Of a DNA stretch of 14,626 nt, positions 1 through 5,518 are shown in pieces. Made by a program: the position numbers and the translations under genes. Under the pieces are notes generated by a model that was given only the letters and a program-made list of their open reading frames with translations, searched no databases and had not been told where the DNA came from. This DNA comes from Rhodobacter sp. (GTDB lineage Bacteria > Pseudomonadota > Alphaproteobacteria > Rhodobacterales > Rhodobacteraceae): assembly GCA_013824045.1 (NCBI GenBank), contig PNND01000449.1, positions 1-14,626 on the forward strand. Direction: 5' to 3'. The first letter of the stretch is position 1. The number at the start of each line of letters is the position of its first letter.

Positions 1-13
1 CCCCGGAACGGGG
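1..13 (-). terminator. Possible terminator hairpin at the window edge
   Basis: A short inverted repeat, CCCCG-GAA-CGGGG, lies 12 bases beyond the TAG stop of the BciB-like gene (stop at 26-28). The 5-bp G/C stem could be the base of an intrinsic terminator, but the window ends here. Neither the rest of the stem nor a following T-tract can be seen. Confidence 0.25.
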
Positions 14-25
14 GCGCGTGCCGAT

Positions 26-1264
26 CTATTCCTTTTCCTCACCCGGTGCAGGAGCAAGGCCATAGGGCGCGACCAGACGCCAGACATGGGGGGGAATCAT
101 GTTCTTCATCCGGGCCGGAAAGGCGCGGCGCAGGTGAAGGACAGTCTCGATCGCCTTCATCTCCACCCGCGCGCGGGCGAATTCAAGGCCGCGGGGGCCG
201 ATGCGGGGTTGCAGGAAGGCCACGATGGGCCGCGCCCAATCGGGCATGGCGCGCAGCGGCAGTCCCCCTGCCGCGCGTTCGGTATTGGCCAGAAAGCCCT
301 TTACGGCGCCTGCGCGTTTGCCCTTGTCGGTCAAGGGTTTGAGGGTGAGTTGATCGGCCAGCAGGGCCAGCAGTTCCTCGCCCCGTTCGTTGCGGGTGAT
401 GACCCATTGATCGCCATCACCGCCCATATAGCCCACGGTGATATCGGCAAGTCGGTTGGTGTAATCGACACAGGTCTTGCAGGTCATCGGAAAGAAATCG
501 GCGGGCAATTTCGACAGCGGCAGCTTCAGGAACGGCACGGTGCGGGTGGGGCGGCCATCGTCATAGCGCAGTTCCACCCGGTAATCGGCGCGGAATTCGA
601 GATAGCTGATCGCCTCGGGGCGCGGGTCGATCTGGGCGAGGAAGTGGTGGAAATTGTCGGTCGTCGTGTTGTCGGAACAGGGGGTTCCGATGACATAGAT
701 CCGCTCGAATCCCAGTTCCGCCTCCAGCGCGCGCAGGGCATGGACCTGACAGGGGATGCCCACCAGCGCGATGCGGCGGTGGCCCGCGGCGGCGGCGGGT
801 TCAAGGAGCGCGAGCGTCGGGCCAAAGCCCATGCGCATGCCGCGGACCTTTGACAGTTGGGCGGGATCGGTCACGATCACGGGCAGCGGTTTCCAGCGAT
901 CGAACGGGTCGGGCGCGGTGGCCAGCACGGCGGTCACCGCCCCGGTTTCCAGCAGGCGCGCGGCAAGGGCCGTGGTGATCCCGGTCCATTGCGCGCCGGG
1001 GAGCGGGTTCGTCATCCGCGCGCGCAGCATCCGGCGGGTGACGCCGAAGAAGGCCTCCTCGCCCTGTTCGGGCTGCGCGGTTCGGCCATGCGCCTCAGCC
1101 TCGCGCGCCGGATAATCGGGGGCGATGAACTGGCAGGCGCGGCCGCAGGCCTTGCCATCGCCCATGCGCGAGATGCCACAATCGGTGCAAAGGCCGGGGC
1201 GCGGGGCGCCGCCAAGCGTGGGGGCATAGAGGCCGGGGACAGGCGGGATCGGGCCATCAGGCAT
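26..1264 (-). CDS. bciB: BciB-like / FrhB-family iron-sulfur flavoprotein reductase
   Basis: This resembles ferredoxin-dependent 3,8-divinyl (proto)chlorophyllide 8-vinyl reductase (BciB) and its relative 7-hydroxymethyl-chlorophyll reductase, in the F420 hydrogenase beta-subunit (FrhB) family. These enzymes carry FAD and [4Fe-4S] clusters. Numbered from the ATG at 1264 (412 residues), the N-terminal cluster cysteines are C26, C29, C40 and C44. Further cysteines are C172 (GIPCQVH), C196 (GTPCSDN) and the pair C262/C265 in CKTCVDY. The family segment DYTNRLADITVGYMGG follows, then a VITRNERGEELL stretch. Length fits BciB (about 400). The frame stays open to a TTG at 1303 (425 residues); I prefer the ATG because neither start has a clear ribosome site and the family N-terminus is short. 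A TGT-N12-ACA box lies upstream at 1340-1357, as expected for a PpsR/CrtJ-controlled pigment gene. The family is seen directly; the 8-vinyl reductase role is inferred. Members acting on other substrates are possible. Confidence 0.7.
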   Translation of the reverse strand: MPDGPIPPVPGLYAPTLGGAPRPGLCTDCGISRMGDGKACGRACQFIAPDYPAREAEAHGRTAQPEQGEEAFFGVTRRMLRARMTNPLPGAQWTGITTALAARLLETGAVTAVLATAPDPFDRWKPLPVIVTDPAQLSKVRGMRMGFGPTLALLEPAAAAGHRRIALVGIPCQVHALRALEAELGFERIYVIGTPCSDNTTTDNFHHFLAQIDPRPEAISYLEFRADYRVELRYDDGRPTRTVPFLKLPLSKLPADFFPMTCKTCVDYTNRLADITVGYMGGDGDQWVITRNERGEELLALLADQLTLKPLTDKGKRAGAVKGFLANTERAAGGLPLRAMPDWARPIVAFLQPRIGPRGLEFARARVEMKAIETVLHLRRAFPARMKNMIPPHVWRLVAPYGLAPAPGEEKE

Positions 1265-1339
1265 GGGCGCGGCTTTCGCGGGCCGGAGGGGCCCTTGAGG
1301 CAAAGGCTAGCCTGCGTCAGCGGCGGCGTCCAGAAAATG

Positions 1340-1357
1340 TGTAAACCTGACGTGACA
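1340..1357. promoter_or_regulatory. PpsR/CrtJ-type box (TGT-N12-ACA)
   Basis: The sequence TGTAAACCTGACGTGACA matches the TGT-N12-ACA consensus bound by the photosynthesis repressor PpsR/CrtJ in purple bacteria. It sits in the 111-bp gap between the hydrolase stop and the ATG of the BciB-like gene, about 75 bases upstream of that ATG. Only six bases are fixed, so about one chance copy is expected in a window of this size and composition. The position in a short promoter gap before a pigment-type gene is what makes it notable. Confidence 0.45.
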
Positions 1358-1375
1358 GTTTTGACCCAGCTACCC

Positions 1376-2863
1376 TCAGGCAAAGAGCGGAAAGGTCACC
1401 CCCAGCGACCAGGCCAGCATCACGCCAAAGCCCAGCCCGCCCACGGCCGCATAGCCCGTGCGCCGCCCGACCCAGCCCGCCATGGTGCCGAAAAGCAGGT
1501 AGAAGAGCAGGATCACCGGCAGGATGATCAGCAGGAACATCAGCCGGTCAAAGTTCAGCGCCACCGCAGCCACAAGCGACAAAAGAAACGCCCCGCGCAC
1601 CAGCAGGACACGCCAGAGGAGCGCGCGGCCGGCCTCGGTCAGCAGGGCATCGCTGAGGAAATAGGGGATCGCCCCCAGCGCCAGCCCGGCGATCACCGCG
1701 ATCCGGCCCGGATGGGGCAGGAAATTCGCGACATAACGATCCAGCGCCAGACCAAAGCCGATCAGAGCCGCCAGCCCAACCAGCGCGGCCATCGGCCAGA
1801 TGCGCAGGGGGAATTGACTGCGCAAGCGCCCGGCGCGGGCCAGCAGCAGCAGGGTGATGGCACCATAGGCGGCGAAATGCAGGGCGAGGTAGTCGGCGAC
1901 CAGCACGGGCAGCACCCTTATGTCGAAAGGCGCTAGGATCAGCGGCACCACCAGCGCGGGCAGCAGGGCGGCGATCAGAAAAGGGCGCAGGGGCAAGTGC
2001 GGCGGTGGCGCGGCGGGAGCCGCAGGCAAGGCACGGGCAAGCGGCCAGGCCAGCGCGGTGAGACCGGCCAGCAGGAGCAGGATCCACCCCCCCCGCGCCT
2101 GCGCGGGCTCTGCGCCGTTTCGGCCAAAGGCCGCATCAAGCCACCCGGTCGCCGCATTCAGGGCGGCGGGGGCGTAGAGCACGCCCACATGTTCGACATT
2201 CGGCGCGATCACCGCCTGCCGGGCTGTCCCGTCGGCCATCTGTCCCACGAGCTGCCCTTCGCCCGCCTGCGGATCGGTCAGGTGGAGAACGCGCAGCGCC
2301 TCGGACCGCAGCATCCCCTCCCATTCGCCGGAGATCATCAGCAGGTTCGATGGCCGGTCGGCGGTGACGGCCTGCGAGAAGGCCGAAACCGCCACCACCG
2401 CCTGCACGGGCGGATCATCCAGCGCGGCGCGGATGATGATGTCGGAGGCCATGGAATGGCCGAGATAGGCCAGCCGCCCATCGGCGCGGGGATGGGTCAG
2501 GGCGGCGCGGGCGACCGTGCGGAGTTCTTCCTGCAGCAGGCTCGTAGTGCCGTTGATCGTGGTGACATCGCCGGTCATCGGGCGCGGGTTGCGGCCATGG
2601 CCCATGAAATCGAAGCTGACGACGATGTATCCAGCGCGGGCCAACGCAAGCGAGAAGGGTTCCATCAACTGCCGCGATCCGGCAAAGCCATGGGTCACCA
2701 CCACCACCGGTGCGGGATCTTCGCTGGGGGCAAGATAGAGCGTGGCAGGTGGCCCGTCTGAGACCTTGAAAGGTGTGATGGACAGGCCCATGCGCCCGGC
2801 CTCGAGCATCCAGACAGATAGGACGATGGCCATCACCCCGAGAATTGCCACCGCTGCCCGCAC
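1376..2863 (-). CDS. Alpha/beta hydrolase fused to a multi-pass membrane domain
   Basis: A 495-residue protein with two halves. Residues 1-20 form a membrane anchor. Residues about 40-245 are an alpha/beta-hydrolase fold: HGFAG at 58-62 (oxyanion loop), the nucleophile elbow GHSMAS with Ser137, and His225 in PNVEH as the likely catalytic histidine. The acid is uncertain; E180/E182 in SGEWEGM are in a plausible place. From about 259 to 493 the chain is almost entirely hydrophobic, with roughly eight membrane segments (about 259-278, 293-312, 317-342, 357-375, 388-408, 417-436, 441-460, 471-493). The start is GTG, backed by AGGGGG five bases upstream; there is no nearby ATG alternative. The hydrolase most likely faces the periplasm if the N-terminal segment is an anchor. 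Substrate is unknown; an esterase or lipase acting on envelope lipids is only a guess. It lies upstream of the BciB-like gene, with a gap containing that gene's candidate operator. Confidence 0.8.
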   Translation of the reverse strand: MRAAVAILGVMAIVLSVWMLEAGRMGLSITPFKVSDGPPATLYLAPSEDPAPVVVVTHGFAGSRQLMEPFSLALARAGYIVVSFDFMGHGRNPRPMTGDVTTINGTTSLLQEELRTVARAALTHPRADGRLAYLGHSMASDIIIRAALDDPPVQAVVAVSAFSQAVTADRPSNLLMISGEWEGMLRSEALRVLHLTDPQAGEGQLVGQMADGTARQAVIAPNVEHVGVLYAPAALNAATGWLDAAFGRNGAEPAQARGGWILLLLAGLTALAWPLARALPAAPAAPPPHLPLRPFLIAALLPALVVPLILAPFDIRVLPVLVADYLALHFAAYGAITLLLLARAGRLRSQFPLRIWPMAALVGLAALIGFGLALDRYVANFLPHPGRIAVIAGLALGAIPYFLSDALLTEAGRALLWRVLLVRGAFLLSLVAAVALNFDRLMFLLIILPVILLFYLLFGTMAGWVGRRTGYAAVGGLGFGVMLAWSLGVTFPLFA

Positions 2864-2885
2864 GCTTGCCCCCTGCCCTGTTGCC

Positions 2886-2937
2886 CTGTGCCTGACCTAA
2901 CACAGTCCCGCACAAAGGCCACAGTTGCGAAACTGTG
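2886..2937. promoter_or_regulatory. Cluster of CACAGT elements, candidate operator region
   Basis: In the divergent region between the hydrolase (GTG at 2863) and the lipoprotein, CTGTG-N10-CACAG occupies 2886-2905 and contains a TGT-N12-ACA spacing (2887-2904). A perfect 7-bp inverted repeat, CACAGTTGCGAAACTGTG, occupies 2920-2937. CACAGT therefore occurs at 2901-2906 and 2920-2925, and inverted at 2932-2937. The symmetry suggests binding of a dimeric regulator. Which gene it controls, and by what protein, cannot be told from sequence. Confidence 0.35.
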
Positions 2938-2960
2938 ACCGGCAGCGGATGGACGGGGCA

Positions 2961-2989
2961 TTGTCCCCGGCGCGGGCTGGGCTTAGGTT
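2961..2989 (+). promoter_or_regulatory. Candidate sigma-70 promoter for the lipoprotein gene
   Basis: TTGTCC (2961-2966) and TAGGTT (2984-2989) are separated by exactly 17 bases and would start transcription near 2996, about 20 bases before the ATG at 3016. The -35 matches four of six consensus bases and the -10 three of six, so this is a weak prediction supported mainly by spacing and position. Confidence 0.28.
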
Positions 2990-3015
2990 CCCGCGCCACA
3001 GAGTCACTCACCTTA

Positions 3016-3471
3016 ATGGGGTTTCCCTTGCATCGCGCCCTTGCCCTTTTGTCCCTTGGCCTGCTCACCGCCTGCGGCGCGTCCAAGGAGATGCAGCTTT
3101 ATCCCACCACGGGGCCGCTGGCCGCGCAAGTGCCGCCGCCGGTCATCCGGGCCACGGCCACGAACAGCAACGACAATTCCGGGGCGCTGAGTTTCCGCAT
3201 CCCCAAGGGCGCGCGCTGCAACGGCACATGGACGAGCGTGGCCCCGACTGTGGTGACGAGGGAGCGGGGGATCAACCTGTCGATCCGCGATCTGGGCGGG
3301 CGGCTGGGGCGTGACCGCGAAACCGTAGCGGGCGTCAATTCGGGCGAGCTTTATGCCGTGTGCAAGGATGGCACTATCGTGCAGGGCACCTTCGTGATGG
3401 GCAGCGGCACGACCAGCGGCACCGGAACGGCGACCGACACGTTGGGCAACAGCTATAAGGTTCTGTTCTGA
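3016..3471 (+). CDS. Small outer-envelope lipoprotein, function unknown
   Basis: A 151-residue protein that begins with a lipoprotein signal peptide: a short basic start, a hydrophobic stretch, and the lipobox LTAC with Cys20 as the lipidated residue. No Asp follows the Cys, so outer-membrane sorting is likely. The mature part is polar, rich in Thr, Gly and Ser, and has two further cysteines (in ARCNG and AVCKDG) that could form a disulfide. It ends in a Gly/Thr-rich repeat-like stretch before NSYKVLF, suggesting a small beta-rich domain. I do not recognise the family. The frame stays open upstream to 2935, but the signal peptide fixes the start near 3016. A TTG at 3028 is an alternative that would give a more typical short n-region. 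The gene ends immediately next to aroB, which converges on it, with no space for a terminator between them. Confidence 0.8.
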   Translation: MGFPLHRALALLSLGLLTACGASKEMQLYPTTGPLAAQVPPPVIRATATNSNDNSGALSFRIPKGARCNGTWTSVAPTVVTRERGINLSIRDLGGRLGRDRETVAGVNSGELYAVCKDGTIVQGTFVMGSGTTSGTGTATDTLGNSYKVLF

Positions 3472-4587
3472 TCAGCGACGGGTGGCGAGGGCTTCGGCCA
3501 GAAGCCCTGTCACCAGATCGGCGGGAACATCTTCGGCAATGAAAGCCTCACCTATCCCGCGCGCGAGGATGAATCGCAGGCGGCCGTCGATCACCTTCTT
3601 GTCCTGCCCCATCAGCGCGACCAGCGCCTCTGCCCCCGGCAGATCGCCTTCGATATCGGCGAGGTCCACCTTCATGCCCATGGCGCGCAGATGGGCGCGG
3701 ACGCGGCTGGGGGCCTCTTGCGAACACAGGCCCATGCGTTGCGACAGTTCAAAGGCCAGCGCGCAGCCGATGGCGACACCTTCGCCATGCAGAAGGCGGC
3801 TGGAATAGCCGGTGGCTTTTTCCAGCGCATGACAGAAGGTGTGGCCGAGGTTCAGCAGCGCGCGCTCGCCTTCTTCGGTCTCATCCCGCGACACGATCCC
3901 GGCCTTCATCTCGACCGACCGGCGCACGGCATATTGGCGTTTGGTGGCATCGGAGGCGAGCGACGGGGCGTTCACCTCGAGCCAGTCGAAAAAGGCGGCG
4001 TCGCCCAGAAGGCCGTACTTCACCACCTCGCCATAGCCAGCCAGAAAATCGCGGGGCGGAAGGGATTCGAGCACCAGCGTATCGGCCAGCACAAGCGACG
4101 GTTGGTGGAAAGCGCCGACAAGGTTCTTGCCCTGTGGTGTGTTGATCCCGGTTTTGCCACCGACGGAGCTGTCGACCTGCGCCAGCAGCGTGGTTGGGAT
4201 CTGCACAAAGCGCACGCCCCGGCGCAGGACGGCGGCGGCGAAGCCCACCAGATCGCCGATCACCCCGCCACCAAAGGCCACCACGATATCGCGGCGTTCG
4301 ACCTTCTGCTCCAGCAGCCATTCGACGCAGCGGCCGAATTCGGACCAGCCCTTGGTCTGTTCGCCTGCGGGCAGGGCAAGGGTGGATACAGTGATCCCTT
4401 CGAATTCGAGCGCCGCGACAAGGCGGGCAAGGTGGAGGGGTGCCACGGTTTCATCGGTGACAACGGCGGCGCGGCGGCGCTTCAGGAGGGGGACGATCTC
4501 TGCCCCTGCCCTTTCGATCAGGCCGGGGCCGATCCGCACCTCATAGGAGCGGTCCCCAAGGGCCACGGGAACCACATCGACAGCCAT
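3472..4587 (-). CDS. aroB: 3-dehydroquinate synthase
   Basis: AroB converts DAHP to 3-dehydroquinate in the second step of the shikimate pathway, in the cytoplasm, using NAD+ and a divalent metal. Numbered from the ATG at 4587 (371 residues), the NAD-binding glycine segment GGGVIGDLVGF is at 106-116, followed by RGVRFVQIPTTLLAQVDSSVGGKTG. The metal ligands are E187 (GYGEVVK), H249 (NLGHT) and H267 (LLHGEG). Length is normal for the family. An upstream ATG at 4608 is in frame but would overlap aroK by 20 bases. The ATG at 4587 lies one base after the aroK stop and has a good ribosome site (GAAGGGGA) inside the end of aroK. This indicates an aroK-aroB operon with coupled translation. The gene stops directly against the convergent lipoprotein gene. 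Confidence 0.97.
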   Translation of the reverse strand: MAVDVVPVALGDRSYEVRIGPGLIERAGAEIVPLLKRRRAAVVTDETVAPLHLARLVAALEFEGITVSTLALPAGEQTKGWSEFGRCVEWLLEQKVERRDIVVAFGGGVIGDLVGFAAAVLRRGVRFVQIPTTLLAQVDSSVGGKTGINTPQGKNLVGAFHQPSLVLADTLVLESLPPRDFLAGYGEVVKYGLLGDAAFFDWLEVNAPSLASDATKRQYAVRRSVEMKAGIVSRDETEEGERALLNLGHTFCHALEKATGYSSRLLHGEGVAIGCALAFELSQRMGLCSQEAPSRVRAHLRAMGMKVDLADIEGDLPGAEALVALMGQDKKVIDGRLRFILARGIGEAFIAEDVPADLVTGLLAEALATRR

Positions 4588-4588
4588 C

Positions 4589-5131
4589 CTATTCCCCTTC
4601 CAGCACATCCGGGCGCTGTTTCAGCGCGGCGATCACCTTGGCGGCCATGTCGTCGATCGAAAGATCGGCAACGCTGTCCACAGTGACGTCCGCCTTGCTG
4701 TAGAGGGGCACACGCGCCTCGTAAAGCTGGCGCAGCGTTTCGCGCGGATTGCTGGTGCGCAACAGGGGCCGGGTGGTCTTGTGGCGCACGCGCTGCCACA
4801 GAAGATCAAGATCGGCGCGCAGCCAGACGGCGATTCCGGCATCATGGATAAGGCTGCGGTTCACATCGGACAGGAAGGCCCCGCCGCCAGTGGACAGGAT
4901 GCAGGGCGCACCGCGCAAAAGGCGGGCCAGCACCTCGGTTTCGCGTGCGCGGAAGAAGCCTTCGCCATCGCGTTCGAAGATTTCGGCAATGGAGCGGTTG
5001 GCAGCCTTGACGATTTCCTCGTCCGAATCACGGAACGGCACCGCAAGCGACCGTGCGACAGCCGTGCCCACCGCTGTCTTGCCCGCCCCCATCATCCCGA
5101 CCATGACGACCGTCTTCTTCAGCCGTTGCAT
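4589..5131 (-). CDS. aroK: Shikimate kinase
   Basis: AroK phosphorylates shikimate with ATP. In a 181-residue numbering from a GTG at 5134, the Walker A loop GMMGAGKT is at 13-20, the DSD motif with Asp38 is at 36-38, Arg62 in FFRARE and the GGG turn at 83-85 bind shikimate, and TRPLLR forms the lid region. I give the ATG at 5131 as start (180 residues). GTG and ATG are consecutive codons (GTGATG) and an in-frame TGA about 15 bases upstream of the GTG rules out any longer protein. The ribosome site is poor. The stop is one base before aroB, so the two genes are almost certainly co-transcribed. The gene diverges from the 5384-8005 gene run across a 252-bp control region. Confidence 0.96.
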   Translation of the reverse strand: MQRLKKTVVMVGMMGAGKTAVGTAVARSLAVPFRDSDEEIVKAANRSIAEIFERDGEGFFRARETEVLARLLRGAPCILSTGGGAFLSDVNRSLIHDAGIAVWLRADLDLLWQRVRHKTTRPLLRTSNPRETLRQLYEARVPLYSKADVTVDSVADLSIDDMAAKVIAALKQRPDVLEGE

Positions 5132-5219
5132 CACCCGCAGCCCACATCACACCTGTGTGTCCGGCGCATTTCCGCCCGCCGAAACAGTTCTTCATACCCC
5201 TCAATGGCGTGAACTCTGC

Positions 5220-5261
5220 GCGAAAGCCATATATAATCGCGCGGCGCGGCGTGGCTTTCGC
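5220..5261. promoter_or_regulatory. Perfect TATAAT inside a 10-bp inverted repeat
   Basis: GCGAAAGCCA (5220-5229) is repeated in inverted form as TGGCTTTCGC (5252-5261), 22 bases apart. Just inside the left arm is TATATAAT, with a perfect -10 hexamer TATAAT at 5232-5237 on the plus strand, which stands out in such G+C-rich DNA. A -35 is unclear (GTGAAC at 5209-5214 gives 17-bp spacing and three matches). Transcription would start near 5244, giving a leader of about 140 bases to the peptide gene at 5384. Because the left arm lies upstream of the start, the repeat is better read as an operator around the promoter than as an RNA hairpin on that strand. On the minus strand it could form an RNA stem ahead of aroK. 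Confidence 0.45.
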
Positions 5262-5383
5262 CATCGCTTCGGGTATCACTTGGCCATGGTTTGGTGTCTG
5301 TGTGTGTTGGCAAGACGACAGGACGGCCGCGACAGGCTGCAAGGTCCGCAACGAACGGACAGGAAGAAGACGAGGCAAGGTAA

Positions 5384-5518
5384 ATGGGGCGGATCATCAA
5401 GGCGCTGCTGGTACTGGCGATCCTGGGGTTCATCGGGCTGACGGGGTATGCCTATCTGGGCGACATGGCCCCGGATCAGGCCGAGGTTAAGGTTCCGGTG
5501 ACGCTGAATGCCGATTAG
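5384..5518 (+). CDS. 44-residue single-pass membrane peptide
   Basis: A short open frame from ATG 5384 to TAG 5516-5518. The peptide begins MGRIIKALLVLAILGF, has one hydrophobic segment at about residues 5-25 after a basic start, and ends in a short acidic/polar tail (GDMAPDQAEVKVPVTLNAD). The ribosome site is good (GAGGCAAGG just before TAAATG). Its last 11 bases overlap the start of the next gene at 5508, which argues that it is really translated and coupled to that gene. The N-terminus fits a bitopic inner-membrane peptide with the tail in the periplasm; an uncleaved signal sequence is also possible. I do not recognise a family and propose no function. It leads the run that continues through the exported protein and xerD. 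Confidence 0.7.
   Translation: MGRIIKALLVLAILGFIGLTGYAYLGDMAPDQAEVKVPVTLNAD

Noticed and set aside
857-1936. A 359-codon plus-strand frame across the BciB-like and hydrolase genes
   Set aside because: Low-complexity Gln/Arg/His/Gly composition typical of shadow frames, and it spans two real minus-strand genes and their gap.
3691-4686. A 331-codon plus-strand frame opposite aroB
   Set aside because: Shadow of aroB, whose metal and NAD motifs are all present on the minus strand.
5303-5320. A third TGT-N12-ACA match, before the 44-codon peptide gene
   Set aside because: It falls in a TGTGTGTG run where several TGT triplets are tested at once, so a chance match is likely; it also shows how weak this motif is alone.
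5317-5363. Three GACAGG repeats (5317, 5331, 5358)
   Set aside because: Only six bases, uneven spacing (14 and 27) and purine-rich surroundings; not distinguishable from chance.
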